From assembly GCA_012839585.1 (NCBI GenBank), contig DUNB01000027.1, forward strand, positions 1 through 32,921: DNA of 32,921 nt, given 5' to 3'. The notes under the pieces were generated by a model. The model had not been told where the DNA came from. It searched no databases and saw nothing but the letters and a program-made list of their open reading frames with translations. The first letter of the stretch is position 1, and each line of letters opens with the position of its first letter. This DNA comes from Alcaligenaceae bacterium (GTDB taxonomy: Bacteria > Pseudomonadota > Gammaproteobacteria > Burkholderiales > Burkholderiaceae_B). This document shows, one piece after another, positions 1 through 8,583 of this stretch. Both the position numbers and the translations under genes were made by a program.

Positions 1-60
1 CTGCGGTTAGGGGCGTCGGGCCAAGAACCCACCGAAGCGAGTCAGGCGATGGTCGCTTGA
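1..60 (+). CDS. tnpB: TnpB RNA-guided nuclease/transposase accessory protein, C-terminal fragment
   Basis: Reading from base 1 gives 19 codons and a TGA stop at 58-60. The peptide contains SGQEPTEAS, which resembles the variable C-terminal tails of IS605-family TnpB proteins (often with an xQEPTE core). The catalytic RuvC and zinc-finger parts lie outside the window, so I cannot tell whether the protein is intact. The position directly before the terminal hairpin is where tnpB normally ends. Only the tail is seen, so the identification is contextual. Confidence 0.55.
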   Translation: MRLGASGQEPTEASQAMVA

Positions 61-73
61 ACGCCGTAGGAAT

Positions 74-92
74 CCCCGTCCTTAGGGCGGGG
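74..92 (+). repeat. Terminal hairpin of IS605-type right end (omega/reRNA scaffold stem)
   Basis: Eight-base arms at 74-81 and 85-92 enclose a three-base loop, with one G-T wobble. In IS200/IS605 elements this sub-terminal hairpin is recognised by the HUH transposase TnpA. In RNA form it is the last stem of the TnpB guide RNA, and the bases just after the element end act as guide. Confidence 0.65.
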
Positions 93-112
93 AGGATGTC
101 AAGTGTGAGCTT

Positions 113-1021
113 ATGAGTCGTTATACAGAAATTCGTAGTTTTGCCCTCGTCGCAGAAAAAGGCAGCTTTGCGGCGGCGGCTCAGGTTGAAGGGGTAACCC
201 CTGTGATCCTAGGGCGCCGTTTGGATGCCTTAGAAAAGCGGTTGGGGGTGCGGCTGATGCATCGTTCCACAAGAGGGCTCACCTTGACGGATTTAGGTGA
301 GCAATTCTTAGAACAGTGTAAGCAATTACTACATGATTTTGAAATGGCCGAGGCCAGTATCAGCGATCAACATAATGCGATGCGTGGCCATTTGGTGGTT
401 TCAGCGCCGGCTTCTTTTGGCCGACAACATGTGGCTCCCCACGTGTTGGCGTTTAAAAAACGCTACCCCGATTTGCGTCTGTCATTTAATTTCACCGATA
501 GCGTGATTGATTTGGTGCGCGAGGGCTATGACATGGCCATCCGTGTTGGGGCGGTGTATGACCCCAGCTATGTGGCCGTGCATTTGTATCCGAACCAGCG
601 CGTGGTATGTGGTACGCCGGATTACTTTGCGCGTTTTGGTGTGCCGCAGCAACCCGAAGATTTAGCGCAACATAATTGCTTAGCTTTTAATCAGCAGGGC
701 GGGCAACAGCATGGTTGGACCTTTATGCGAGATGGTCGCATGTTTTCGGTACGGGTGCAGGGGGATTTGGACTGTAACGACGGCGAGCTGCTGTATGACT
801 GGGTCAAACAGGGCTGGGGCATTGGTTGGCGCTCAACGTGGGAAATACAAGCAGAGCTCAAGCGCGGAGAGTTGGTGACGGTGTTGGATGAGTACGCGAT
901 CTCTGATTATGACATTCAGGTGGTGTATCAGCAGCAGCGATATTTACCGGCCAAAATCCGAGTGCTTACTGAATATTTACGTCAGATTTACCATCAGCCC
1001 GGTTATTGGGAACAGGGCTGA
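113..1021 (+). CDS. LysR-family transcriptional regulator
   Basis: The 302-residue protein has the usual LysR length and layout. A winged helix-turn-helix occupies roughly residues 1-60 (with the family-typical run AAAAQVEGVTPVILGRRLDALEKRLG and then LMHRSTRGLTLT split across it), followed by a linker helix and a periplasmic-binding-protein-like effector domain from about residue 88. The start lies only ten bases after the IS605-type right end. The ribosome-binding site is weak (GTGAG, four bases before ATG), and the native upstream region has probably been displaced. LysR genes usually sit divergent from their target; here the divergent side is the IS element, so the target is unknown. The convergent tautomerase gene ends ten bases downstream. 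The family is certain; the specific regulon is not. Confidence 0.93.
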   Translation: MSRYTEIRSFALVAEKGSFAAAAQVEGVTPVILGRRLDALEKRLGVRLMHRSTRGLTLTDLGEQFLEQCKQLLHDFEMAEASISDQHNAMRGHLVVSAPASFGRQHVAPHVLAFKKRYPDLRLSFNFTDSVIDLVREGYDMAIRVGAVYDPSYVAVHLYPNQRVVCGTPDYFARFGVPQQPEDLAQHNCLAFNQQGGQQHGWTFMRDGRMFSVRVQGDLDCNDGELLYDWVKQGWGIGWRSTWEIQAELKRGELVTVLDEYAISDYDIQVVYQQQRYLPAKIRVLTEYLRQIYHQPGYWEQG

Positions 1022-1031
1022 TGGGCAGCGA

Positions 1032-1220
1032 TTATTCCTTATCAGACCACAGCGTGCCACCGGTGGACCAGTCTTCGCGTTTTACGTCATTAAAGCGTAC
1101 ATGCACGGAATCCGGAGAGCACGCTAAAATACGACTGGTTTCAGCTGTAATCGATTTGACTAGCTCACGCTTGGCTTCGATTGTTCTGCCTTCGAATAAA
1201 TCTATAGTGATAAATGGCAT
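1032..1220 (-). CDS. 4-oxalocrotonate tautomerase family protein
   Basis: A 62-residue protein begins Met-Pro-Phe-Ile, so removal of Met exposes the catalytic Pro1 that defines this superfamily. Counting from Pro1, Arg11 of 4-OT is conserved (FEGR). Position 39 is His rather than Arg and position 50 is Trp rather than Phe, so substrate choice probably differs from classical 2-hydroxymuconate tautomerase. The family works as small hexamers or dimers in the cytoplasm, often in aromatic catabolism. A ribosome-binding site (AGG, seven bases before ATG on the minus strand) supports the start. It converges on the LysR gene with a ten-base gap. No other catabolic genes are adjacent, so its pathway is not visible. 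Confidence 0.85.
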   Translation of the reverse strand: MPFITIDLFEGRTIEAKRELVKSITAETSRILACSPDSVHVRFNDVKREDWSTGGTLWSDKE

Positions 1221-1363
1221 AGAGCACCTGAAAAAGAAAATAACAAAGATTTTGCAACTAGCCCACTAGCCTAGCGCATAATAGCCAGTATCATAATAGT
1301 TTGCGCGCTAAAGGTGGGTTTTCCCTTAGGGTTTATAGTGATCTTTGGTGCAGTTAGTAAATC

Positions 1364-1381
1364 ATCACATCGCGCTGTGAT
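1364..1381. promoter_or_regulatory. Inverted repeat in the leader of the glycan operon
   Basis: ATCACA (1364-1369) and TGTGAT (1376-1381) are perfect inverted arms around a six-base spacer, about 45 bases before the first gene of the glycan cassette. It could be an operator or a small leader hairpin. The arms resemble CRP half-sites but in the opposite orientation to the consensus. I saw no convincing -35/-10 pair in 1221-1423. Confidence 0.3.
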
Positions 1382-1423
1382 AAAAGTGCTCCGCAATGAT
1401 GTCGTTGTTTTTAGTGAGGCATA

Positions 1424-2572
1424 GTGGTGAGTTCAGCTCAGACTTGGGATCTTTTAACGTGGCTATCGATTTCGGTAGTCGCTTTTTTAGTGGGCGGCAT
1501 TATTGTATTTTCTGAGCGCTGGCATGGTCGGCTCACCGGAGATTCCGATATGTCCAAGCCACAGGCGACGCATCTGCGTCCCGCGCCTCGAGTCGGGGGC
1601 TTAGCGATACTGGCGGGCAGTCTGGCCGGGCTCTTGGTCTTAGGCCCTAGCAATATGACATTGACCTGGCTGTGGCCGGTGTTGTTTATTGCGGCGCTGC
1701 CTGTTTTTATGGCGGGTTTGGTCGAGGACATCACCAAAGATGTGGGCTCCCTCAAGCGCTTATTGGCGGCTTTTGCCTCCGCTGCGATTGCCTGGTGGCT
1801 CTTAGGCGGGGTGTCCCGTGTAGGGGTGGGTTGGATCGATTGGATTTTGGCTTTTTGGCCTATCTCTTTGTTCTTTACCATGATCGCAGTGGGTGGTTGT
1901 ACACACGCCTTAAATATCATCGATGGTATCAATGGTTTGGCCGGTATGGTGGCGGTGCTCATGGCAACTTCCATTGCTTTGGTCGCATGGCAGGTACAGG
2001 ATTACCCCATTTTCTTGATTGCCTCCTCACTGGCTTCTGCCACCTTTGGTTTTTTAGCCTGGAATTTCCCCTTTGGTCGTGTGTTTTTAGGCGATGGCGG
2101 GGCGTATTTTTTGGGCTTTATGTTGGCGGAACTCGCCGTGCAGCTCGTGGTGCGAAACCCAAGCGTTTCCCCCTTCTATGCGCTGGCGGTATTGTTTTAT
2201 CCCGTATTTGAAACCCTGTTTTCCATTTGGCGCCGCAAGTTTAAGCGGGGTGTGCCAGTGGACCAGCCGGATTCTTTGCATTTGCATCAGCTGATCTTTA
2301 GACGCTTAGTGCGGGTCAGCGTGCTAAAAGAGGGGCGCCGTTATGTGCCGCCCACTTCAAACGCCATGGCATCACCTTACTTATGGGGCTTGGTGTTGAT
2401 TGGTTTAGTGCCCGCTACCATTTGGTGGGATAATCCTTGGTTATTGAGCCTTAGTTTGGTGGTGTTTGCCTGTTGTTATATTTGGCTTTATGCACGCTTA
2501 GTGCATTGGCGCCGTCCGGTTTGGCTGTTATTGCCTTCAGTACGACGTGCAAAACGTGAGCGGTCTAAATAG
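1424..2572 (+). CDS. WecA/WbpL-type polyprenyl-phosphate sugar-1-phosphate transferase
   Basis: This 382-residue polytopic membrane protein belongs to the MraY/WecA/TagO (glycosyltransferase 4) family. That family transfers a sugar-1-phosphate from a UDP-sugar to undecaprenyl phosphate on the inner face of the membrane, the first step of O-antigen, capsule or glycan assembly. Diagnostic family motifs are present: an acidic VEDITKD segment near residue 100, NIIDGINGLAG around Asp167, FLGDGGA around Asp224, and a His-rich HLHQL loop near residue 285. Two in-frame GTG codons (1424 and 1427) could start it; GAGG at 1416-1419 is better spaced for 1427. It is the first gene of the seven-gene cassette. 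The sugar donor (GlcNAc, GalNAc or another HexNAc) cannot be read from the sequence. Confidence 0.88.
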   Translation: MVSSAQTWDLLTWLSISVVAFLVGGIIVFSERWHGRLTGDSDMSKPQATHLRPAPRVGGLAILAGSLAGLLVLGPSNMTLTWLWPVLFIAALPVFMAGLVEDITKDVGSLKRLLAAFASAAIAWWLLGGVSRVGVGWIDWILAFWPISLFFTMIAVGGCTHALNIIDGINGLAGMVAVLMATSIALVAWQVQDYPIFLIASSLASATFGFLAWNFPFGRVFLGDGGAYFLGFMLAELAVQLVVRNPSVSPFYALAVLFYPVFETLFSIWRRKFKRGVPVDQPDSLHLHQLIFRRLVRVSVLKEGRRYVPPTSNAMASPYLWGLVLIGLVPATIWWDNPWLLSLSLVVFACCYIWLYARLVHWRRPVWLLLPSVRRAKRERSK

Positions 2573-2599
2573 ACCTGCGTTTTTTATCTTTGGAGAATT

Positions 2600-3877
2600 A
2601 TGTTGGATTTGCAAAACATTAAACTCGCCGTTATTGGCTTGGGCTACGTGGGTTTGCCTTTGGCCGTAGAGTTTGGCAAAAAACGAGACGTCTTGGGTTT
2701 TGATATCAACCCACGTCGTATTGCCGAATTAAACAATGGGGTGGATAACACCTTAGAGGTGGAATCCGATGAGCTTAAAGACGCAGTGCACCTAAGTTAC
2801 ACCAGTGATGCAGCAGAATTGGCCCAAGCTAATGTCTATATCGTTACCGTTCCTACGCCTATTGATGAGTACAAGAACCCCGACTTAACTCCATTAATTC
2901 GTGCCAGCGAAACCATTGGTAAAGTTCTAAAACGCGGGGATATTGTTATTTACGAATCCACGGTCTATCCCGGTGCGACCGAGGAAGATTGTGTGCCGGT
3001 ACTAGAACGCGTTTCTGGATTGCGTTTTAACGAGGATTTCTTTGCTGGCTATAGCCCAGAGCGTATTAATCCCGGTGATAAGGTGCATCGTTTGCCTTCA
3101 ATCCGCAAAGTGACATCGGGCTCCACCCCTGAGGTGGCAGATTTAGTGGATGCGTTGTATTCAGAAATCATTACGGCAGGTACGCACAAGGCGTCTTCGA
3201 TTCGCGTGGCTGAGGCCGCTAAGGTGATTGAAAATACCCAGCGTGACGTCAACATCGCTCTGATCAATGAGCTCACCCTGATTTTTAACAAACTAGGCAT
3301 TGATACCTTAGATGTACTAGAAGCCGCTGGGACCAAGTGGAACTTCCTTCCTTTCCGACCCGGTTTGGTCGGAGGCCATTGTATTGGTGTGGATCCGTAT
3401 TACCTCACTCACAAAGCCCAATCCATTGGCTATCATCCTGAAATCATCTTGGCAGGACGTCGTTTAAACGATGGCATGGGGGCCTATGTGGCCTCGCAGT
3501 TGGTTAAAAGCATGACCAAGAAAAGCATCCAAGTCCAAGGCTCTCGTGTGTTGATTATGGGTTTGGCCTTTAAGGAAAACTGCCCTGACTTACGCAATAC
3601 ACGCGTGGTAGATATCGTGCACGAGTTAGCGGATTACGACGTCAGTGTTGACGTGTTCGACCCTTGGGTAGATGCCGAGGAAGCAGAAAAAGAATACGGT
3701 TTAGCACCGATTACCGAGCCAGAGCTAGGTCAATATGACGGTATTGTTTTGGCCGTAGCCCATAATGAGTTTAAAGAGCTGGGAGCGGAAAAAATCCGTG
3801 CCTTGGGCAAAGCCTCTCATGTTCTTTATGATTTGAAATATGTATTAGAACGCGGTGAGTCCGACTTGCGTCTGTAA
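2600..3877 (+). CDS. tviB: UDP-HexNAc 6-dehydrogenase, TviB/WbpO type
   Basis: This 425-residue member of the UDP-glucose/GDP-mannose dehydrogenase family has the NAD-binding GLGYVG loop at residues 13-18, the central dimer domain, and the catalytic cysteine Cys261 in [11 protein letters not shown]-terminal UDP-binding domain begins near residue 315 and includes [13 protein letters not shown]. It oxidises C6 of a UDP-N-acetylhexosamine to the uronic acid with two NAD+. Overall resemblance is to Vi-antigen TviB and Pseudomonas WbpO rather than to UDP-glucose dehydrogenase. The next gene is the matching C4 epimerase, so together they should give UDP-GalNAcA. It lies 27 bases after the initiating transferase and has a GGAG ribosome-binding site. 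Confidence 0.9.
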   Translation: MLDLQNIKLAVIGLGYVGLPLAVEFGKKRDVLGFDINPRRIAELNNGVDNTLEVESDELKDAVHLSYTSDAAELAQANVYIVTVPTPIDEYKNPDLTPLIRASETIGKVLKRGDIVIYESTVYPGATEEDCVPVLERVSGLRFNEDFFAGYSPERINPGDKVHRLPSIRKVTSGSTPEVADLVDALYSEIITAGTHKASSIRVAEAAKVIENTQRDVNIALINELTLIFNKLGIDTLDVLEAAGTKWNFLPFRPGLVGGHCIGVDPYYLTHKAQSIGYHPEIILAGRRLNDGMGAYVASQLVKSMTKKSIQVQGSRVLIMGLAFKENCPDLRNTRVVDIVHELADYDVSVDVFDPWVDAEEAEKEYGLAPITEPELGQYDGIVLAVAHNEFKELGAEKIRALGKASHVLYDLKYVLERGESDLRL

Positions 3878-3892
3878 ATAAAGGTAGTAACT

Positions 3893-4936
3893 ATGCATCA
3901 GCCTCTAGCTATAGATCGTGCTTGGAGCACCTTGCAAGCCAACCCTAAAAAGTGGTTGGTTACAGGGTGTGCGGGCTTTATTGGTTCGAATTTGATAGAA
4001 GCTTTGCTCAAGCATGACCAGATTGTGGTAGGTTTGGATAATTTCTCTACGGGTTTCCAGCATAATTTGGACGAAGTGCAGCAGGCGGTAAGTCCAGCAC
4101 AATGGGCGAATTTCACCTTCGTAGAGGGTGACATCCGTCAGTTGGATGTGTGCCATCAGGTATGTGCCGGTGTAGACTACGTGTTGCACCAGGCCGCCCT
4201 GGGCTCGGTGCCTCGCTCACTCAACGATCCAATCACCACCAACGAGGTCAATATCGGTGGGCAGTTAAATATGCTGGTGGCGGCGCGTGATGCCAAGGTA
4301 CAGTCTTTTGTGTATGCCGCCTCTAGCTCCACCTACGGCGATCACCCTACGCTCCCCAAAGTTGAGCACACCATTGGGAACCCCTTGTCTCCTTATGCGG
4401 TGACTAAATACGTTAACGAGCTATATGCCAGTGTGTTTGCCCGCTCTTATGGTTTTGAGGCCATTGGGCTACGTTATTTCAATGTGTTTGGCAAACGGCA
4501 AACCCCTGATGGGGCTTATGCGGCGGTGATCCCTAAATGGCTAGGTGCCATGATCCGTGATCAAGACGTCACCATTAATGGGGACGGCAAAACCAGTCGT
4601 GACTTTTGCTACATAGACAACGTGGTGCAAATGAATGTGCTGGCGGCGTTAGCTCAAGGCGAGGCGCGCAATCAGGTTTATAACGTGGCGGTTAATGCTC
4701 GCACAGACCTAAATGAGTTGTTTGCGTTGTTGAAATCCGGTTTGGCTGCCAACGGCGTGATGTACCAAAAAGAGGTCTTTCACGGTGAGTTCCGTGCTGG
4801 GGACGTACGTCATTCCCAGGCTGACATTGCCAAAGCCCAGCAGTTATTAGGCTATGCGCCTCAATTTACGATTGCACAAGGTTTGGAGCAAGCCATGCCT
4901 TGGTATGTACAGTTTCTTTCTGCTAATCCGTCGTAA
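3893..4936 (+). CDS. tviC: UDP-N-acetylglucos(uron)amine 4-epimerase, TviC/WbpP type
   Basis: This is an extended short-chain dehydrogenase/reductase of 347 residues. The NAD-binding GCAGFIG loop is at residues 25-31, a SSSTYG serine region is present, and the catalytic YxxxK pair is Tyr168/Lys172 in SPYAVTKYV. The leader before the Rossmann fold (about 20 residues) is typical of the TviC/WbpP group, which interconverts UDP-GlcNAc/UDP-GalNAc or their uronic acids. It starts 15 bases after the dehydrogenase gene, and its TAA stop overlaps the ATG of the next gene (TAATG), pointing to translational coupling. Substrate (neutral sugar before oxidation or uronate after) cannot be decided here. Confidence 0.88.
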   Translation: MHQPLAIDRAWSTLQANPKKWLVTGCAGFIGSNLIEALLKHDQIVVGLDNFSTGFQHNLDEVQQAVSPAQWANFTFVEGDIRQLDVCHQVCAGVDYVLHQAALGSVPRSLNDPITTNEVNIGGQLNMLVAARDAKVQSFVYAASSSTYGDHPTLPKVEHTIGNPLSPYAVTKYVNELYASVFARSYGFEAIGLRYFNVFGKRQTPDGAYAAVIPKWLGAMIRDQDVTINGDGKTSRDFCYIDNVVQMNVLAALAQGEARNQVYNVAVNARTDLNELFALLKSGLAANGVMYQKEVFHGEFRAGDVRHSQADIAKAQQLLGYAPQFTIAQGLEQAMPWYVQFLSANPS

Positions 4937-6267
4937 TGAGCGCATCTTGGCGTAAGCGCCTGCATAGCGATCATCAGCGCATTGCCAGGGCGGCTTTTCG
5001 AGTCGCCCTTTTCTTGTTGCTGGGTAAAGCGGCAGGGGCGTTTAAAGAAATGGCGGTCGCTTACCGCTATGGCATCAGCGATGTGGTCGATGCGTACCAG
5101 TTCACCATGGTCATGGCGAACTGGATTCCTGTGACCATGGTGGGTGTGTTTTCGGTGGTGCTAATCCCTGTGTTAGTGCACGCCAAAGACCACCATCAAA
5201 AGCAACGACAACGGTTTATAGGCGAACTCCTCGGTTTGATGTTGTTGTTGGGCGGGGGGCTCGCGGCTTTTTTATGGTTAGCTTGGCCCTGGGTGCTTGC
5301 TGTCGGTGGTAAAGGCTTAGGCGCAGAGGTAGGAGCCATGAGTTCTGAGCTCATTTGGGCTTTTGCGCCTGCAGCAGTGCTCACGCTATTAACCGGCTTA
5401 CAGGCGGCACGGCTACGGGCCCATGAGCGTCACATCAACACCTTATTAGATAGTGTGCCCGCCTTTAGTATTTTAATTTTTGTATTGGCTGCGGGTCCTG
5501 GTCAAGGTGTATGGCCTTTGTTGTGGGGGACCTTGATTGGCTATGTGGTGCAATCTGGCAGTCTGTATTATTTGGCACAACGTGCCGACGGTTTTTGGGG
5601 GCGACCGCGGCTTGGTTTTAGTGCAGAACAATGGCCTGCACTAGCCCATGCTGCTGGGATTATGTTGATCGGGCAAATCGCCATGAGTTTTGTGGGGCCC
5701 CTTGATCAGTATACTGCTGCCACGTTGGGCGATAATGCGAATGCGACCTTAGGTTATGCGACGCGTTTTATTTCTCTGATGTTAGGGGTGGGTGCTGCTT
5801 CCGTAGGAAGAGCCGCCTTGCCGGTTCTGGCCGATGTAACACGACGTGGTGATGCGGTACGCGCGCGTGCCATCGCTTTGAAATGGTCTTTGATGATGGT
5901 AGCCATTGGCTTGGCCGTTGCCTTAGTGGCGATGTGGTTGGCACCTGTAGGAATTAGTCTACTTTATGAACGCGGTGCGTTCAGTGCGGCGGATACAGAG
6001 CGAGTCAGCTCGGTGCTGCGCTGGGGCTTGTTACAATTACCGTTCTACTTTGGCGTGCTGATCTTAGTGCAGCTGCTCGCTAGCCAAAACCGTTATGGCT
6101 TAATGGCCACGATAGCGCTAGCCAACTTTGCCGTTAAAGCGGTAATGAATATGTATTTAGCCCCACAGATGGGCGTGCACGGCATTATGTTAGCGACAAG
6201 CTGTATGTATGCCACATCTTTTATTTGTTATTTTTTAGTGGCTTTAAAACCGGCGGACCCTAAATAA
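4936..6267 (+). CDS. MurJ/MviN-like lipid-linked oligosaccharide flippase
   Basis: This 443-residue integral membrane protein belongs to the MOP (MurJ/Wzx) superfamily. It opens with an MviN-like segment (residues about 20-50, GKAAGAFKEMAVAYRYG) and has many hydrophobic helices. Its late LLYERGAFSAADTERV loop is a hallmark of MurJ-type proteins. It is shorter than a typical cell-wall MurJ of around 510 residues, with no frameshift visible. Lying between sugar-nucleotide and glycosyltransferase genes, it most probably flips this cassette's lipid-linked glycan, standing in for Wzx. Whether it could also flip lipid II is not known. It is coupled by a one-base overlap with the epimerase gene. Confidence 0.85.
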   Translation: MSASWRKRLHSDHQRIARAAFRVALFLLLGKAAGAFKEMAVAYRYGISDVVDAYQFTMVMANWIPVTMVGVFSVVLIPVLVHAKDHHQKQRQRFIGELLGLMLLLGGGLAAFLWLAWPWVLAVGGKGLGAEVGAMSSELIWAFAPAAVLTLLTGLQAARLRAHERHINTLLDSVPAFSILIFVLAAGPGQGVWPLLWGTLIGYVVQSGSLYYLAQRADGFWGRPRLGFSAEQWPALAHAAGIMLIGQIAMSFVGPLDQYTAATLGDNANATLGYATRFISLMLGVGAASVGRAALPVLADVTRRGDAVRARAIALKWSLMMVAIGLAVALVAMWLAPVGISLLYERGAFSAADTERVSSVLRWGLLQLPFYFGVLILVQLLASQNRYGLMATIALANFAVKAVMNMYLAPQMGVHGIMLATSCMYATSFICYFLVALKPADPK

Positions 6268-6271
6268 AACT

Positions 6272-7444
6272 ATGCATATTATGATTGTGATCCACTCGCT
6301 GCGAGGCGGTGGGGCTGAGCGTGTTGCGGTTGATTTAAGCGCGTATTGGCAGCGACTAGGCTACCAAGTGAGCATAGTCACTCAGATGTCTGAGAAAACA
6401 GACGCATACCCGGTGCCTGCCGGTATTAAACGATATGTGATGGGTACTGCCCACGAAAGTGGCGGCGGTTTGCGTGGCGCACTGGCAAACTGGCGTCGTG
6501 TGCGTCGTTTGCGCAAATTGATTAAAAAACATAAGCCGGACTGTGTATTAGGCATGATGACCACAGCCTCTATATTGGCCGTGATGGCGGCCAAAGGGTT
6601 GCCGTGTCGAGTGATTGTGTCAGAACACACCCACCCGCCCATGAAAAAACTGCCCGAGTCATGGGTGCGTTTACGTCGTTGGGCCTATCCGCGTGCGCAC
6701 GCGGTGGTGGCGTTGACGGGGGGCACGGCGCGTTGGATTCGTGATCATATCCCTGGCTCACGCGTAGTGGTGATTCCTAACGCCGTACGCTGGCCTTTGC
6801 AGCCGCAGGAACCCCATGTCCCCGTACCCAATAAAGGCGATCGTTTACGCTTATTGGCGGTAGGGCGCCTTCATTTGGTTAAGGGCTTTGATTTGCTGAT
6901 TCAGGCCTTTGCTATGTTGGCCAACTATTTCCCCGACTGGGATTTGGTGATTTTGGGCGAGGGCGATGAGCGAGCCGCTTTGCAAAAACAAATTGATGAA
7001 GCCGGCTTAACAAAACGTGTTTATTTGGTGGGACGTGTCGGTAATATGGCAGAGTGGTATCAGAGCGCGGATCTCTACGTGCTCAGTTCCAGAGCCGAGG
7101 GCCTATCGAACACCTTATTAGAGGCCATGGCCTCTGGCTTAGCGGTGGTGGCGACCGATTGCGATACCGGACCCCGAGAAATTATTCGCGATAATATTGA
7201 TGGTGTGTTGGTCAATCCCCCGGAAAATGCAGACGCGTTGGCGGCCCATTTATCCGATCTGATGGCTAGGCCATTAAAGCGCACCGCCTTAGCCCGTCGC
7301 GCTATCGATGTAAGGGATCGTTTTTCCGTACCTATAGTGATGGCGCAGTGGGAGCGTTTATTGCCTAGAGACGGCAAAAACCAAACCAATTCTGAGGCCT
7401 CATCTCACCAAGAGGCAGCGGTCCCACCTCAGTCTGAACAATAG
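6272..7444 (+). CDS. GT4-family glycosyltransferase
   Basis: This 390-residue GT-B fold enzyme starts with IHSLRGGGAERVAVDL, the acceptor-side N-terminal motif of GT4 retaining transferases. The donor-side E-x7-E motif is Glu276/Glu284 within AEGLSNTLLEAM, followed by GLAVVATDCDTGP. The layout resembles WbpY/PglJ-like HexNAc transferases, but donor and linkage cannot be assigned. It lies four bases after the flippase gene and nine before the next transferase. The last 20 residues are rich in Ser, Gln and Glu and look like a disordered tail. It is expected to act at the cytoplasmic membrane face on the lipid-linked acceptor. Confidence 0.9.
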   Translation: MHIMIVIHSLRGGGAERVAVDLSAYWQRLGYQVSIVTQMSEKTDAYPVPAGIKRYVMGTAHESGGGLRGALANWRRVRRLRKLIKKHKPDCVLGMMTTASILAVMAAKGLPCRVIVSEHTHPPMKKLPESWVRLRRWAYPRAHAVVALTGGTARWIRDHIPGSRVVVIPNAVRWPLQPQEPHVPVPNKGDRLRLLAVGRLHLVKGFDLLIQAFAMLANYFPDWDLVILGEGDERAALQKQIDEAGLTKRVYLVGRVGNMAEWYQSADLYVLSSRAEGLSNTLLEAMASGLAVVATDCDTGPREIIRDNIDGVLVNPPENADALAAHLSDLMARPLKRTALARRAIDVRDRFSVPIVMAQWERLLPRDGKNQTNSEASSHQEAAVPPQSEQ

Positions 7445-7452
7445 GCTTAACC

Positions 7453-8583
7453 ATGAAAATCTTGTTTTTTGTGAGCTCGATGAATGCGGGTGGAGCAGAG
7501 CGAGTTGCTGCTACCTTAGCGAATGCTTGGGTGCAGCGTGGTGATCAGGTCTGTTTAGTGCCTACGCATTTAGGCTCTGAGACCAGCTTTTATGCTTTGG
7601 ATGAGCGAGTGCAGTTTGAACCTTTAAAGCAACATATGCCTTGGTTTCCTCCCTTGCTCACCCCTGTGCGCAAATTGCGTGCTATCCGTCGCATTCACGA
7701 TCACTTTAAGCCAGATGTTGTGGTGTCTTTTTTGACCAATGTAAACGTAAATGTGTTGATGGCGTTGCGTGGTGTAAACACGCCTGTGTTGGTGTGTGAG
7801 CGCACCAATCCAGTGGTCAGCAAAAGTGCGACTAAGCGGTTACAGTCCTTGCGTTCTAAGCTGTACCCTAAGGCAACCCGGGTCATTATGCAGACCCATG
7901 ACGCGGCTCAGGCCTTTATGAAAACAGAGCCGCAGTTGACGCATGTGGCCGTTATTCCCAATCCCATCCCGCCGACCTTAGTTAGTTTGCCGTTGGCTCA
8001 GGATGTGGAAAAAATAACAGATTGTAAACTGGTGGCGATGGGGCGTTTAGTCCCGGCTAAGCAGTTTGATCAGCTGATACAGGCCTTTGGCTTGGTGGCG
8101 GACCAGCACCCCGAGTGGACCCTACATATCTATGGAGAGGGACCGGAGCGTGAAGCCTTGCAGCGACGAGCTGAATTAGTGGGCTGCAAAGACCGGATCT
8201 TTTTTCCTGGTCGGGTTGAGAAACCCTGGCAGGTTTTGACGCAGGCCCAGCTGTTTGCATTGACCTCTGCTTACGAAGGCTTTCCGAATGTGTTGCTAGA
8301 AGCGATGACCTTGGGCTTGCCTTGTGTTACGTTTGACTGCCCAAGTGGACCTAAGGAAATGTCTAACCAGGGACGTGATGCCATCTTAGTCGAACCAAAT
8401 AACGAATCTGCCCTAAGCGAGGCTCTGGGTGAACTCATGGCAGATGTCCGGTTACGTGGTGTATTAGGACAGCGCGCAGCCGCCTCCGTGCGCGAGCGCT
8501 ATGGGATGAGTACCGTGCTAGATCATTGGGATCTGGTGTTTAGGCAAGCAGGCCTGATTAACATTACACAGGAAAAAACATGA
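7453..8583 (+). CDS. GT4-family glycosyltransferase
   Basis: This 376-residue GT-B protein opens with FVSSMNAGGAERVAATLANAW, split across the N-terminal Rossmann fold, and carries the donor-binding E-x7-E pair Glu275/Glu283 in YEGFPNVLLEAM. The CPSGPKEM segment that follows resembles WbnH/PglJ-type HexNAc transferases. It is similar in architecture to the preceding gene, so the two may be diverged duplicates adding successive sugars. Its stop overlaps the next start by four bases (ATGA at 8580-8583), implying coupled translation. Sugar specificity is not predictable from sequence alone. Confidence 0.9.
   Translation: MKILFFVSSMNAGGAERVAATLANAWVQRGDQVCLVPTHLGSETSFYALDERVQFEPLKQHMPWFPPLLTPVRKLRAIRRIHDHFKPDVVVSFLTNVNVNVLMALRGVNTPVLVCERTNPVVSKSATKRLQSLRSKLYPKATRVIMQTHDAAQAFMKTEPQLTHVAVIPNPIPPTLVSLPLAQDVEKITDCKLVAMGRLVPAKQFDQLIQAFGLVADQHPEWTLHIYGEGPEREALQRRAELVGCKDRIFFPGRVEKPWQVLTQAQLFALTSAYEGFPNVLLEAMTLGLPCVTFDCPSGPKEMSNQGRDAILVEPNNESALSEALGELMADVRLRGVLGQRAAASVRERYGMSTVLDHWDLVFRQAGLINITQEKT

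Larger units (their letters stand above)
1..102 (+). mobile_element. Right end of an IS200/IS605-family element (tnpB tail plus terminal hairpin)
   Basis: The left window edge cuts the element, so only its right end is visible. A tnpB-like C-terminal reading frame ends at 60. It is followed by a GC-rich hairpin with arms CCCCGTCC (74-81) and GGGCGGGG (85-92), loop TTA, and one G-T pair. The sequence GGAGGATGTCAA (91-102) comes next and resembles the conserved right-end tail of this family, where TnpA cleaves after a TCAA-like tetranucleotide. The element end is therefore placed at about 102. In this family the same region is transcribed as the omega/reRNA that guides TnpB. The family call rests on recall of typical right ends. 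The exact boundary is inferred. Confidence 0.72.

Noticed and set aside
1364..1381. CRP site upstream of the glycan operon
   Set aside because: The arms are in the reverse order to the consensus TGTGA-N6-TCACA, so I report only an inverted repeat.
1438..1974. 178-codon minus-strand frame opposite the WecA-like gene
   Set aside because: Antisense shadow of a hydrophobic membrane-protein gene, without a start signal or known motif.
4936..6267. Possible frameshift in the MurJ-like gene because it is shorter than usual
   Set aside because: The frame is continuous, the MurJ C-terminal motifs are present and the overlaps with neighbours are intact.
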